DNA of 64,000 nucleotides, from NCBI GenBank assembly GCA_017403065.1, contig JAFQOT010000011.1, positions 18,375-82,374 of the forward strand, read 5' to 3'. The stretch is from Clostridia bacterium. GTDB taxonomy: Bacteria; Bacillota; Clostridia; Oscillospirales; Acutalibacteraceae. Shown in pieces: positions 17,201 to 26,052 of this stretch. The notes beneath the pieces were generated by a model that worked only from the letters and a program-made list of their open reading frames with translations, was not told the DNA's origin and did no database searches. The translations under genes and the position numbers were made by a program. Positions within the stretch are counted from its first letter, which is position 1. Every line of letters starts with the position of its first letter.

Positions 17201-17341
17201 TTTACGTACCCGAGCGTACGAATGAGCCGATTTACTGCGGCACACGGGGAAACTACTTAATGCTGCTCGGTTCCCCGCCTGACATGGTTCGTAGTGTCCC
17301 GTTGCACAGGACCCGCCCATTCGCACACTCCGGTACGTAAA
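17201..17341 (-). ncRNA. ffs: Signal recognition particle RNA (4.5S-like)
   Basis: The minus-strand RNA of about 141 nt folds on itself: TTTACGTACC at its 5' end pairs with GGTACGTAAA at its 3' end. The helix-8 signature is complete, with ATGTCAGG, a GGAA tetraloop and AGCAGCATTAAG, and GTGCCGCA follows as in Bacillus subtilis scRNA. It binds Ffh and targets membrane proteins. It precedes dnaX, the same order as B. subtilis scr-dnaX. The terminal helix is followed directly by TTTTTT, so it may serve as its own partial terminator. Exact ends are inferred from pairing. Confidence 0.93.
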
Positions 17342-17359
17342 GAATAATACTACAAAGCA

Positions 17360-17388
17360 ATTTTATCATAAATTTATAATTATTACAA
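17360..17388 (-). promoter_or_regulatory. Promoter of the SRP RNA-dnaX unit
   Basis: On the minus strand TTGTAA (17388-17383) and TAAAAT (17365-17360) are 17 bp apart. The start would fall near 17353, about 12 nt before the paired 5' end of the RNA. Confidence 0.6.
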
Positions 17389-17405
17389 TAGTAAAAATTT
17401 AAAAG

Positions 17406-17434
17406 TTGAAAAAAATATATAATACTGATATAAT
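17406..17434 (+). promoter_or_regulatory. Sigma-A promoter of the acetyltransferase-Nudix gene group
   Basis: TTGAAA at 17406-17411 and consensus TATAAT at 17429-17434 with a 17-bp spacer. It is divergent from the SRP promoter, with only 17 bp between the two -35 boxes. Confidence 0.8.
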
Positions 17435-17483
17435 GTAATATATTATTTAAATTGGGGCAGTTATGCCCAAAGGAGTAATGGCT

Positions 17484-18149
17484 ATGACTGAGATAAGTAT
17501 AAAAAAATTATTTGAAAATATAGATGCTAAAATAGCGCCGATTTTCGAGGGCGCAGAGTATCCTTTTCAGGTTTTAGGAAAAATAGGTGATTATATCAAA
17601 GCTTTAGGTCCTACGCTTGACAGCGAGGTTTACGAAAACAAGGGCGAGAATATATGGATTGCAAAATCGGCAAAGATTGCCCCTACAGCTTTTATTAACG
17701 GACCATGTATTATAGGAGAAAATACCGAGGTAAGACATTGCGCTTTTATCAGAGGCAACGCGCTTATAGGCAATGACTGTGTGGTAGGAAATTCTACCGA
17801 GCTTAAGAATGTGGTTTTAATAGGCAAGGTACAGGTGCCTCATTATAATTATGTGGGCGATTCGATTTTAGGCTACGGCTCACATATGGGTGCTGGCTCA
17901 ATTACATCTAATGTAAAATCTGATAAAACCTTGGTTACTGTAAAAATAGGCGACAAAAGGGTAGAAACAGGACTTAAAAAATTTGGCGCCTGTCTTGGCG
18001 ACTTTGTCGAGGTTGGCTGTGGCTCTGTTCTTAACCCCGGAACAATTATAGGTAAAAACAGCAATATTTATCCTCTTTCTTCTGTAAGGGGCTTTGTACC
18101 CTCTAATAGTATTTACAAAAAAGCCGGCGAGGTTGCAGAAAAAATATGA
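17484..18149 (+). CDS. Left-handed beta-helix acyltransferase-like protein (GlmU C-domain type)
   Basis: A 221-residue protein resembling the C-terminal half of GlmU. After a helical N-terminal segment there is a hexapeptide-repeat beta-helix (about residues 55-205: AKIAPTAFINGPCIIGENTEV, IRGNALIGNDCVVGNST and further rungs). It has no pyrophosphorylase domain. It probably binds or acetylates a hexosamine phosphate or nucleotide sugar, but the substrate is unknown. AAAGGAG eight bases before 17484 favours that ATG; ATGs at 17463 and 17478 are alternatives. Its stop overlaps the Nudix start by four bases. Confidence 0.8.
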   Translation: MTEISIKKLFENIDAKIAPIFEGAEYPFQVLGKIGDYIKALGPTLDSEVYENKGENIWIAKSAKIAPTAFINGPCIIGENTEVRHCAFIRGNALIGNDCVVGNSTELKNVVLIGKVQVPHYNYVGDSILGYGSHMGAGSITSNVKSDKTLVTVKIGDKRVETGLKKFGACLGDFVEVGCGSVLNPGTIIGKNSNIYPLSSVRGFVPSNSIYKKAGEVAEKI

Positions 18150-18670
18150 TAACTGAAAAGTGGGATATACTCGATAGAGAGGGCACACCTACAGGAAAAA
18201 CAACCGTCAGGGGAAAATGCTTTCTTAAACAGGGCGAATATCACTTGGTTGTTCATATCTGGGTGGTTTCAAAGGATGGTAAATATTTAATTCAGCGCCG
18301 TTCTGACACGAAAAAGGTGATGTCAGGGGAATGGGCGGCAACAGGAGGCGCCGCTATTTCTGGCGAGGATTCATATCAAGCAGCTTCGAGAGAGCTTTTT
18401 GAGGAATTAGGAATTCTTATGAATAGGGATAATGTAAAAAAAGCTTTTCGCATAAGAAGAAAAAATTCCCTTGTAGACGTGTGGATGACTGTAAGCGATA
18501 AAAGGGAAGACGAGCTTGTTTTACAGGAAAGCGAGGTTGCCGATGCCAAATGGGTTACAGCCGCAACCTTAAGACAAATGATAGCGGACGGAAAATTTCA
18601 CAACTACGGTAAAGAGTATTTTGATTTAATGTTTAGCGAAACCAACAAATTCCGAGGAAACTTAGTATGA
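18146..18670 (+). CDS. Nudix hydrolase
   Basis: A 174-residue protein with a perfect Nudix box G-x5-E-x7-RE-U-x-EE-x-G-U at residues 68-90, which binds Mg2+ and cleaves a nucleoside diphosphate linked to another moiety. The overall layout (WDILDREG-x-PTGKTTVRG, then the box) resembles the YfcD/isopentenyl-diphosphate-isomerase-like branch. The substrate is not predictable. It overlaps the genes on both sides by four bases (ATGA), so it is co-translated with the acetyltransferase-like protein and the zinc-ribbon membrane protein. Confidence 0.9.
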   Translation: MITEKWDILDREGTPTGKTTVRGKCFLKQGEYHLVVHIWVVSKDGKYLIQRRSDTKKVMSGEWAATGGAAISGEDSYQAASRELFEELGILMNRDNVKKAFRIRRKNSLVDVWMTVSDKREDELVLQESEVADAKWVTAATLRQMIADGKFHNYGKEYFDLMFSETNKFRGNLV

Positions 18671-19587
18671 GCTATAATAACAAAAAATTAAACTGCGCCT
18701 TGTGTAAGGCATACCTTTTTGAAGAGGACGATGTGGTGTTTTGCCCCTTGTGCGGAGCGCCCCACCACAGAGATTGCTATAACAAAATAGAGCATTGCGC
18801 ATTAGAGGAATTTCACGGCACAGATAATGAATATAAACCTGAAAATGCCCAAACCGCAGAAGAAGCTTCGGAAAAAAGTAATGATGAAGCACCTAAAAGC
18901 GTATGTAAAAACTGTGGCGAGGAGTATGATTCTTCCTTAAAAAAATGCCCTAAGTGTTCTTCGTACGATATAAATTCAGCCTTTAGTTTTGCAAATTTTG
19001 ATTTTTTAGGCGGTATACCAAAGGATTTACGTCTGGACGATGACGTCACAGCAGATGAGGCTAAAAATTTTGTTGTATCAAATACCCATAGATATATTCC
19101 TAAATTTGTTTTGCTTAATAAGAAAAATAGAATTTCGTGGAATTGGATGGCTTTTCTTTTTCCTTGCGGATGGATGCTATCAAGAAAAATGCACAAGAAG
19201 GGCATAATTGTTGGTGTTTTAAGCATTATAGCTTCCCTGTTTACTGCTCCGTTAAGCTTGGCTATTTATAATTTAGGCATTTCTGAAAGTAATTCCTATA
19301 TTGATATGGTGTCAGCTTTAATGGAACATATAAATGAAATCGGGCCTGCGATTTTTATTTTTGCTTTATCGGGCACAATTTTTGATTTAATAATCAGAGT
19401 AGTTTCCGGATTGTTGGGTGATTATTGGTATAAAAATTATGTTATTTCATCCATTAAAAAAATTAAGCAAAGCAGTGAAGATAAGCTTTATGATTTCCGC
19501 AAAAAAGGCGGAGTGAGCCTATCGCTGTTTCTTTTGGGAATTATGCTTGTTCAGTATATACCCTCGATTATTTTGGTCTCGATTTAG
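18667..19587 (+). CDS. RING-like/zinc-ribbon membrane protein with a DUF2628-like region
   Basis: A 306-residue protein. The N-terminus has a RING-like Cys/His cluster (C10, C13, C26, C29, H33, C37, C44), a charged linker, then a zinc ribbon (C80, C83, C94, C97). The C-terminal half has three or four membrane helices: one after SWNWMAFLFPCGW, one near GIIVGVLSIIASLF, one near IGPAIFIFALSG and one at the extreme C-terminus. The aromatic WNWMAF-to-SRKMHKKG block resembles DUF2628. The gene downstream is a paralogue. No function is known; metal-binding cytoplasmic head and membrane anchor are what the sequence shows. Confidence 0.8.
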   Translation: MSYNNKKLNCALCKAYLFEEDDVVFCPLCGAPHHRDCYNKIEHCALEEFHGTDNEYKPENAQTAEEASEKSNDEAPKSVCKNCGEEYDSSLKKCPKCSSYDINSAFSFANFDFLGGIPKDLRLDDDVTADEAKNFVVSNTHRYIPKFVLLNKKNRISWNWMAFLFPCGWMLSRKMHKKGIIVGVLSIIASLFTAPLSLAIYNLGISESNSYIDMVSALMEHINEIGPAIFIFALSGTIFDLIIRVVSGLLGDYWYKNYVISSIKKIKQSSEDKLYDFRKKGGVSLSLFLLGIMLVQYIPSIILVSI

Positions 19588-19599
19588 GAGGTTTTGACA

Positions 19600-20388
19600 A
19601 TGAATAATATTTGCAGTAAATGTAACACTCAAAACGAGCCTGAATACACCTATTGTAAAAACTGCGGTACGCCGCTTAAACAAGAGACTGATACTCAGGA
19701 AAAAAAGGCGTATAGTCAAGCCGAATCTTTTAATAACCAAGGTGTTGAAACGGAATATAAAATGGGTCACACACAGGGTATTGATAATGAAGAAATCGCC
19801 GCATTTATCGGCAAAAAGTCTAATGAAATTTTGCCTAAATTTATAAAGATGGAGATTACAAACACCAAAACATCTTGGTGTTGGCCTGTTGCGATTTTGG
19901 GCTTTTTATTAGGTCCTTTAGGCGCGGCTATCTGGTTTTTCTACAGAAAAATGTATAAGCCCGCTTTTGTACTATCGGTTGTAGGTATATTGATTAACAT
20001 TATAGTTACAGTGCTTACTTTGGGTGATACGGCGGCATGGGCTGATATTATTTCATCATCCTTGGCATCGGGAGATATAAACGACATATTAAATTCAAGT
20101 CAGAACATTTTGCAGTCTGTACCGTCACTTATTGCCGATTTTATTGAGGAAATTGTAAATATAGCTACCTTTGTGGTTACGGGTATTTACGGATATTATA
20201 TTTATAAAAATCATTGTATAAAAAAGATTAAAGAATTTAAAATGTATCAGGCAGACCCTATGCATTACAGATTGGGTATATCCGCTTTAGGCGGAACTTC
20301 AGGAGGAATGTTAGCATTAGGTATTGCTATCTTAATGCTTTCAGAATACATAACATCATTTATTAAAGCGATTATTGCTATTTTTTAG
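19600..20388 (+). CDS. Zinc-ribbon membrane protein with a DUF2628-like region
   Basis: A 262-residue paralogue of the preceding gene. A single N-terminal zinc ribbon (C5, C8, C19, C22) is followed by a polar linker and a membrane region: the TSWCWPVAILGFLLGPLGAAIWFFYRKMY block, then FVLSVVGILINIIVTVL, a helix near IVNIATFVVTGIYGYYIY and a C-terminal helix. The RING-like module of its partner is missing. I place the start at the ATG at 19600 because AGGAGG is eight bases upstream; a TTG at 19594 would be too close. Function unknown. Confidence 0.82.
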   Translation: MNNICSKCNTQNEPEYTYCKNCGTPLKQETDTQEKKAYSQAESFNNQGVETEYKMGHTQGIDNEEIAAFIGKKSNEILPKFIKMEITNTKTSWCWPVAILGFLLGPLGAAIWFFYRKMYKPAFVLSVVGILINIIVTVLTLGDTAAWADIISSSLASGDINDILNSSQNILQSVPSLIADFIEEIVNIATFVVTGIYGYYIYKNHCIKKIKEFKMYQADPMHYRLGISALGGTSGGMLALGIAILMLSEYITSFIKAIIAIF

Positions 20389-20400
20389 GGGGTAAAAATT

Positions 20401-21270
20401 ATGAAAATCAGAAAGGCTATTATACCAGCAGCAGGCTTAGGAACCCGTGTTTTGCCGGCATCAAAGGCTATGCCGAAGGAGATGCTGCCTATAGTTGATA
20501 AGCCGGCAATTCAGTATATTGTTGAGGAAGCTACAAAGGCAGGAATTACAGATATTTTAGTAATAACAAACCGTGGCAAAGGCATAATCGAGGACCACTT
20601 TGATTATTCTGTTGAGCTTGAGAGTGTTCTCGAAAAACGCGGCAAGACCGATGTTCTTGAAAATGTTAAAGCTCCCGCAAAGCTTGCAAATATTTATTAT
20701 ATACGTCAAAAGGAAACCAAGGGTCTTGGCGATGCAGTTTTACGCGCCAAAAAATTCGTAGGTGACGAACCCTTTGCTGTTCTTTACGGCGATGATGTAA
20801 TTATTGGCGAAACACCCGCTATCAGCGAGCTTTGTGAGGCTTATGAAAAGTATAATAAGAGTGTTGTAGGTATTAAAGAGGTATCTGATGAAGCAATAGT
20901 TAAATATTCATCATTAAAAGTTGAAAAGCTTGATGAAAACACCTACGGCGTAAGCGATATGATAGAAAAGCCTTCTTTAGAAGAAAAGTTCTCTAATTTC
21001 TCTGTTTTGGGACGTTGCGTTTTAGACAGCGAAATTTTCGATATTTTAGAGAGAACACCTCTTGGAGCAGGCGGCGAGCTTCAGCTTACCGATGCTATGA
21101 AGGAAATCGCTGTTAAAAAGGGTATGATAGGTGTAGACTTCAGCGGTAAGAGATACGATATGGGTAATAAATTCGGTATTTTGCAAGCCAATATCGAGGT
21201 TGGTTTAAAGCACCCTGAGGTAGCTGATGAGCTAAAGCAATACATAAAAGAACTTGCTGACAAAATATGA
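20401..21270 (+). CDS. galU: UTP-glucose-1-phosphate uridylyltransferase
   Basis: Makes UDP-glucose for envelope polysaccharides and glycolipids. The 289-residue length is typical. The nucleotide-binding start IPAAGLGTRVLPASKAMPKE (residues 8-27), the KGLGDAV segment, the GDDVI metal site and the C-terminal YDMGNKFGIL are all present. AGGGGG lies before the ATG. The stop overlaps the HAD phosphatase gene by four bases. Confidence 0.96.
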   Translation: MKIRKAIIPAAGLGTRVLPASKAMPKEMLPIVDKPAIQYIVEEATKAGITDILVITNRGKGIIEDHFDYSVELESVLEKRGKTDVLENVKAPAKLANIYYIRQKETKGLGDAVLRAKKFVGDEPFAVLYGDDVIIGETPAISELCEAYEKYNKSVVGIKEVSDEAIVKYSSLKVEKLDENTYGVSDMIEKPSLEEKFSNFSVLGRCVLDSEIFDILERTPLGAGGELQLTDAMKEIAVKKGMIGVDFSGKRYDMGNKFGILQANIEVGLKHPEVADELKQYIKELADKI

Positions 21271-21944
21271 GCTACAAAGTTCTGTTTTTAGATTTAGATA
21301 ATACAATTTTAGATTTTAATAAAGCAGAAGAAAATGCTATAAAAAGGGTCTTAAAAAAATATGATTTGCCCTGCGATAAAGAAGCTTGTGAAGCCTATTC
21401 CCGTATAAACCGCAGCTTTTGGGAGCGGTTTGAAAAAAAAGAAATCAAACGGGAAGAAATTTTCGAGGGCAGATTTAAAACCCTTTTGTCTTGTTTTAAT
21501 GAAGAAAGAAATACTAAAGCCATAGCAGATGATTACTGCCGTTTTTTGTCAGAGGGATATTTTACCGTTGATGGCGCTATAGATATTCTTAGCTACCTTA
21601 AAAACAGAGGGTACTATCTATGCGCTACTACAAACGGCGCTGCCTCTACTCAATACAGCAGAATTGAAAATTCGGGGATAAAGCCCTTTTTTGATGAAAT
21701 TTTTGTATCTGAGGAAACAGGCTTTCAAAAACCTGAAAGGCAGTATTTTGATTTTGTACTGAAAAATATTCCTGAAAAAGACAGGTCGCAGGTTCTTATA
21801 ATAGGCGACAGTCAAAGCTCAGATATTTTGGGTGGTATAAATTCAGGAATTGATACCTGTTGGTTTAATCCCGATGGGTTAAAGCCAAAGTATAAATCTA
21901 AGTTTGAGATTAAAGCATTAGAGGAATTAAGAAATATATTATAA
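21267..21944 (+). CDS. HAD-type hydrolase, YjjG-like nucleotidase
   Basis: A 225-residue haloacid-dehalogenase phosphatase. Motif I is FLDLDNTILDF (Asp nucleophile at residues 8 and 10), motif II is CATTNGAAS, motif III lies around the Lys in TGFQKPE and motif IV is IIGDSQSSDI. A helical cap sits between motifs I and II. Similarity is closest to YjjG, a house-cleaning 5'-nucleotidase acting on non-canonical pyrimidine nucleotides. Coupling to galU by ATGA could instead point to a sugar-phosphate role, so the substrate is open. Confidence 0.87.
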   Translation: MSYKVLFLDLDNTILDFNKAEENAIKRVLKKYDLPCDKEACEAYSRINRSFWERFEKKEIKREEIFEGRFKTLLSCFNEERNTKAIADDYCRFLSEGYFTVDGAIDILSYLKNRGYYLCATTNGAASTQYSRIENSGIKPFFDEIFVSEETGFQKPERQYFDFVLKNIPEKDRSQVLIIGDSQSSDILGGINSGIDTCWFNPDGLKPKYKSKFEIKALEELRNIL

Positions 21945-21956
21945 GGGGTCAGCAAT

Positions 21957-23483
21957 TTGTTTTCACGTATTAAGGGAATTGGAATTTTCGGTATAGATTC
22001 CTATTTAATCGAAATTGAAGCTGATGTGTCTAACGGGTTGCCTGCCTTTGATATTGTAGGCTTGCCTGATACTGCGGTTAAAGAATCACGTGACAGAGTT
22101 CGTTCTGCAATTAAAAATTGCGGGTATAAATTTCCTGTGGGAAGAATCACTGTGAATTTAGCCCCTGCAGACCGTAAAAAAGAGGGCGCAATTTATGATT
22201 TACCTGTGCTTATCGCTATTTTAAAGGCATCGGGTCAGTTAAAGGCTGAAACCGAAGATTCTATAATAATAGGCGAGGTTGCGCTTGACGGTAAAATCAG
22301 AAGCGTAAACGGCGTTTTAGCTATTGCAATTACTGCAAGACAAAACGGGATAAAAAATCTTTTTGTGCCCTTATTAAATGCGGGTGAGGCTGCTGTTGTA
22401 GACGGTATAAATGTTTACGGCGTTGATAATTTGAATCAGCTTATTGCTCACCTTAAGGGCGAAAAGCTAATAGAAGCTGTAGCTAAAACCGAAATAAAGG
22501 AATTAAAGTCTTTTGATGTTTTAGACTTTAGTGATGTAAAGGGTCAAATTGCAGCTAAAAAAGCCTTAGAGGTTGCAGCCGCAGGCGGACATAATATTTT
22601 GCTTATAGGGCCTCCGGGCGCGGGTAAAAGTATGTTAGCAAAAAGATTGCCTACCATTTTGCCCCAAATGACCTTTGAGGAATCTATTGAGACTACAAAA
22701 ATACATTCAGTTGCAGGTGTTTTGGATAAAGAACGCCCTTTTGTAACCCAGAGACCGTTTAGGGCGCCTCATCATACAGTATCCTCTGCAGGTATTTCAG
22801 GGGGAGGCACTATACCTAAACCGGGCGAAATTTCCTTAGCCCATAACGGCGTGCTGTTTTTAGATGAATTACCCGAATTTAAAAGAGATGTTATGGAGGC
22901 GTTGCGTCAGCCCTTAGAGGATGGACGTGTCACCATTTCTCGTGTAGCGGGCTCACTTACATATCCAAGCTCTATAATGCTGGTTGCGGCGATGAATCCC
23001 TGTCCTTGCGGATTTTTCGGGCATCCTACAAAAGAGTGTAGCTGCAGTCAGAATGCGGTTCATAAATATCTTAACCGTATTTCAGGGCCTATGCTTGACA
23101 GACTTGATTTGCACGTAGAGGTGCCGCCTGTTGATTATAATTCCTTAAGCTCTGATATAAAGGAAGAAAGCTCAGAGGAAATACGCAACAGAGTGAATAG
23201 GGCACGCAAAATTCAGCAAGAGCGTTATAAGGGCACAGGGGTTACCTGTAATGCGCGGCTTACACCGTCTATGCTTAAAAAATACTGTGTAATGACTGAG
23301 GATGCTTCGAAATATCTTCAGCTTTCCTTTGATAGACTCGGTATGTCTGCCAGAGCCTATGACCGTATTTTAAAGGTGTCCAGAACGGTTGCCGATTTAG
23401 ATGGCAGTGATATTATAGAAAAAAGTCATATTTTCACGGCTATTTCTTTCAGAAGTCTTGACAGAAAATATTGGGGAGCATAA
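21957..23483 (+). CDS. YifB/ComM-like Mg-chelatase family AAA ATPase
   Basis: A 508-residue protein of the YifB/ComM family. ComM in Gram-negatives is a helicase that promotes branch migration during transformation. The N-terminal ChlI domain (about 20-140) is followed by the AAA domain with Walker A GPPGAGKS and Walker B FLDELPEF, arginine-finger region and a zinc-like CPCGFFGHPTKECSC cluster. The start is TTG at 21957, supported by AGGGG eight bases upstream. It overlaps a longer comEC reading frame; the two may form a competence-linked pair. Confidence 0.92.
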   Translation: MFSRIKGIGIFGIDSYLIEIEADVSNGLPAFDIVGLPDTAVKESRDRVRSAIKNCGYKFPVGRITVNLAPADRKKEGAIYDLPVLIAILKASGQLKAETEDSIIIGEVALDGKIRSVNGVLAIAITARQNGIKNLFVPLLNAGEAAVVDGINVYGVDNLNQLIAHLKGEKLIEAVAKTEIKELKSFDVLDFSDVKGQIAAKKALEVAAAGGHNILLIGPPGAGKSMLAKRLPTILPQMTFEESIETTKIHSVAGVLDKERPFVTQRPFRAPHHTVSSAGISGGGTIPKPGEISLAHNGVLFLDELPEFKRDVMEALRQPLEDGRVTISRVAGSLTYPSSIMLVAAMNPCPCGFFGHPTKECSCSQNAVHKYLNRISGPMLDRLDLHVEVPPVDYNSLSSDIKEESSEEIRNRVNRARKIQQERYKGTGVTCNARLTPSMLKKYCVMTEDASKYLQLSFDRLGMSARAYDRILKVSRTVADLDGSDIIEKSHIFTAISFRSLDRKYWGA

Positions 23484-23494
23484 AACAAAAAACA

Positions 23495-25012
23495 ATGTTA
23501 AGGGATTACTTGTTCAAAAGACCTATGCTGTTATGCGGTATAATTTGCAGTATAATCTCAGCATTAGGCTTTATCTCAAAATCTTTTATTGTAATTTTCG
23601 CCTTACCATTACCAATTCTAATTGGGTTAATTATTTATAAAGAAGCTGATGCAAAATTTCTTTTTACATCAGCTTTGATTTTTGCATTTTGTTTAAATAT
23701 GCTTTTAACAATAAATAAAATAGAAAACCTTAAAACTTACGCAGGAACAGAGCAAAGAGCAGAAATGGTTGTTTTAAACGTAAGCTATAAATCAGACGAA
23801 TATTATAAATCTGATGTTGAAGTTATGAAAAGCGACGATTTGCCCAAAGGAACCAAGCTGTCAGTATTTTACGAGCCTGAAAGCTTAGAGGTTGGAAAAA
23901 GAATTTCTGCAAATATAAAAATCAAGGATATTCAAAGCAATAGTTCTAAGAAAATGAATTATTGCAATGAAATATATCTATCGGCTAATATGAGTGATAT
24001 ACAGGTTATAGACAGTAACGGAGATTTTGTCTTGATGACTGCCGAAAGGATAAAGGCTTATATTAAAAACACCTTGTTTAAGTATATGGATTATAGCGAG
24101 GCGGCAACCCTTTGCGCTCTGATTTTCGGTGAGAGGGAGTATTTTACTGATGAGTTTTACAACTATGTTAAGGCGGCTGGTGTCAGTCATATAATGGTTG
24201 TATCGGGAATGCATCTTGCTATATTTGTTATGTTTTTTGTTAAAATCTGCGAAAGACTGTTTTATAACAAGTATATAAAGGCTTTTATAATATTTTTGGT
24301 TGTAATATTGCTGTCGGTGCTTTGCGGTTTTACAATGTCAATACTAAGAGCGGGATTTACATATATCATAATGGCTTTGGGAATAATGCTTGACCGCAGA
24401 GGCAATGCGGAAAATACCTTGGGCGCGGCAATGACTGTGATTTTAATGCTTTCTCCCTTTGCTGTTTTCAGTGTATCTTTACAACTATCAATGCTTTCGA
24501 CCTTTGGCATACTCGCGGTGGCTTTACCCATAATTAAAGCTTTGGAAAATAATGATGTTTTTAAAATAGGATTTGTTAAAACGGTTATTTCAAGTATAAT
24601 TATATCATTAAGCGCTATGCTTTTGACTCTGCCTGTTACAATTTATGTTTTTGGATATGTTTCTACCGTATCGGTCCTTGCAAATTTATTGATTTCATCT
24701 GCTGTAACCTTTGTGATATGCCTTGCTTTAATAGGACTTATTTTAAATTTGGTAATACCTTTAATATCTCCGCCTGTGTTTTATTTAACTCAGGTTATAA
24801 CCGATTACATAAATACTGTTATTGAAAAGCTTGGCAGTAAGGATTATGCAACTATGGAAATTCCAAAAAGAATGGTATATTTATCCCTTTTAGCTGTATT
24901 TACTGTCTTTTGGACATTGCTTTGTTGTAAAAGAAGAAAAAATGTGTTAAAATTAAATCAAATGAAGGAAAAAATCGTAAAGGAAGGCGGTGGCAAGCTT
25001 AAATGGCATTGA
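23495..25012 (+). CDS. comEC: ComEC/Rec2-family DNA uptake channel, lacking the metallo-beta-lactamase domain
   Basis: A polytopic membrane protein of about 505 residues. The N-terminal part has two helices and a soluble OB-like DUF4131 region; the Competence domain follows (about 190-460) with the family motif VVSGMHLAIF, then SILRAGFTYIIM and LQLSMLSTFGILAV. Full-length ComEC proteins carry a C-terminal metallo-beta-lactamase domain; here the protein ends in a short basic tail. The start is uncertain: the ATG at 23495 has no close Shine-Dalgarno site and TTG at 23471 is an alternative inside the yifB end. It overlaps holA by ten bases. Confidence 0.87.
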   Translation: MLRDYLFKRPMLLCGIICSIISALGFISKSFIVIFALPLPILIGLIIYKEADAKFLFTSALIFAFCLNMLLTINKIENLKTYAGTEQRAEMVVLNVSYKSDEYYKSDVEVMKSDDLPKGTKLSVFYEPESLEVGKRISANIKIKDIQSNSSKKMNYCNEIYLSANMSDIQVIDSNGDFVLMTAERIKAYIKNTLFKYMDYSEAATLCALIFGEREYFTDEFYNYVKAAGVSHIMVVSGMHLAIFVMFFVKICERLFYNKYIKAFIIFLVVILLSVLCGFTMSILRAGFTYIIMALGIMLDRRGNAENTLGAAMTVILMLSPFAVFSVSLQLSMLSTFGILAVALPIIKALENNDVFKIGFVKTVISSIIISLSAMLLTLPVTIYVFGYVSTVSVLANLLISSAVTFVICLALIGLILNLVIPLISPPVFYLTQVITDYINTVIEKLGSKDYATMEIPKRMVYLSLLAVFTVFWTLLCCKRRKNVLKLNQMKEKIVKEGGGKLKWH

Positions 25013-26052
25013 TTTATGAAGACCAATTAAAACGAAAATTAAAGGAAGGTCTTTCTAAGGTTTATGTGCTTTTCGGTGAAGACGGTTTTTTAAAAAAGAC
25101 CTATACTGAAAAAATCAGCAAGCTTGCTTGTGACACAGATGATGTATTCAACTACCTTAAGTTAGGTGACGGCTGTGATTTGCAGAATGCCTATGACTTT
25201 ATTTTACAGCTTCCCTTTATGAGTGACAAAAAGTGCCTCGTTTTGTGGGATTATGATTTTGAAGAATGTTCTAAAACTGATTTTGAAAGGCTTTGCGCGC
25301 TTATTTCAGAGGTGCCTGACGATGCAGTTTTAATTCTTTACTTTGATAGCGTTCAGGTTAACTTTCCTAAATCCTCAAGGTTTAAAAAAATAGTCGATAC
25401 TGCGGGTAAAAACGGCGGACTTGCAGTAAGGCTTGACCATAAAAAGACGCACGAGCTTATTAAAATATTAACCGACGGCGCGAAAAAAAGGGGCTGTAGT
25501 CTTGACTCTAATACAGCAAAATATTTAATCCAAACTGCAGGTGAGGATATAAATGTTTTAAGAAACGAGCTTGATAAGCTTTGCGCCTTTGTAAAGGGAG
25601 GCGTTATTGACAACAAAACGGTTGATAATGTGTCGGTTAAAACCGTAGAATCGTCTGTGTACAGGCTTGCAGGATATATTTTACAGTCAGATATAAACAA
25701 GGCTTTTTCTATACTTGACGAGCTTGTTTTTATGCGGATTGAGCCCTTTATTATTCTCTATTCAATATCTTCTGTTTATGTTGATATGTACAGGGTGTTT
25801 CAGGGTGCAAGAAAAGGAATTGATATTTCTCAGATCGCTAATGATTTTTCCTACGGCAAGAGGGATTTTGTATTAGAACAGGCATCTTATAATTTAAGAC
25901 GAATGGACGAAAATAAACTAACCCTAAGCCTTGAGGCAATAGTAGATGCTGACTCAAAGCTTAAATCCTTTGGGGCAGACAGTAAAATTGTTCTTCAACA
26001 GTTGATTGTCAAGCTTATATATATTATTGCAAAGGGTGAGTCGGTTGATTAA
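25003..26052 (+). CDS. holA: DNA polymerase III subunit delta
   Basis: Clamp-loader subunit that opens the sliding clamp. The 349-residue protein matches the Firmicutes HolA pattern: KVYVLFGEDGFLKKTYTEKI start, the LPFMSDKKCLVLWDY segment near residue 65, the AAA+-like middle with NVLRNELDKLCAF and a C-terminal collar helix set. Catalytic ATPase motifs are naturally absent. The start lies inside comEC and the stop overlaps the RNase M5 gene. Confidence 0.92.
   Translation: MALIYEDQLKRKLKEGLSKVYVLFGEDGFLKKTYTEKISKLACDTDDVFNYLKLGDGCDLQNAYDFILQLPFMSDKKCLVLWDYDFEECSKTDFERLCALISEVPDDAVLILYFDSVQVNFPKSSRFKKIVDTAGKNGGLAVRLDHKKTHELIKILTDGAKKRGCSLDSNTAKYLIQTAGEDINVLRNELDKLCAFVKGGVIDNKTVDNVSVKTVESSVYRLAGYILQSDINKAFSILDELVFMRIEPFIILYSISSVYVDMYRVFQGARKGIDISQIANDFSYGKRDFVLEQASYNLRRMDENKLTLSLEAIVDADSKLKSFGADSKIVLQQLIVKLIYIIAKGESVD

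Noticed and set aside
17180..17326. N-terminal extension of dnaX
   Set aside because: This stretch is the SRP RNA; the family-typical start MAYQALYRKYRP has its own GAGGTG.
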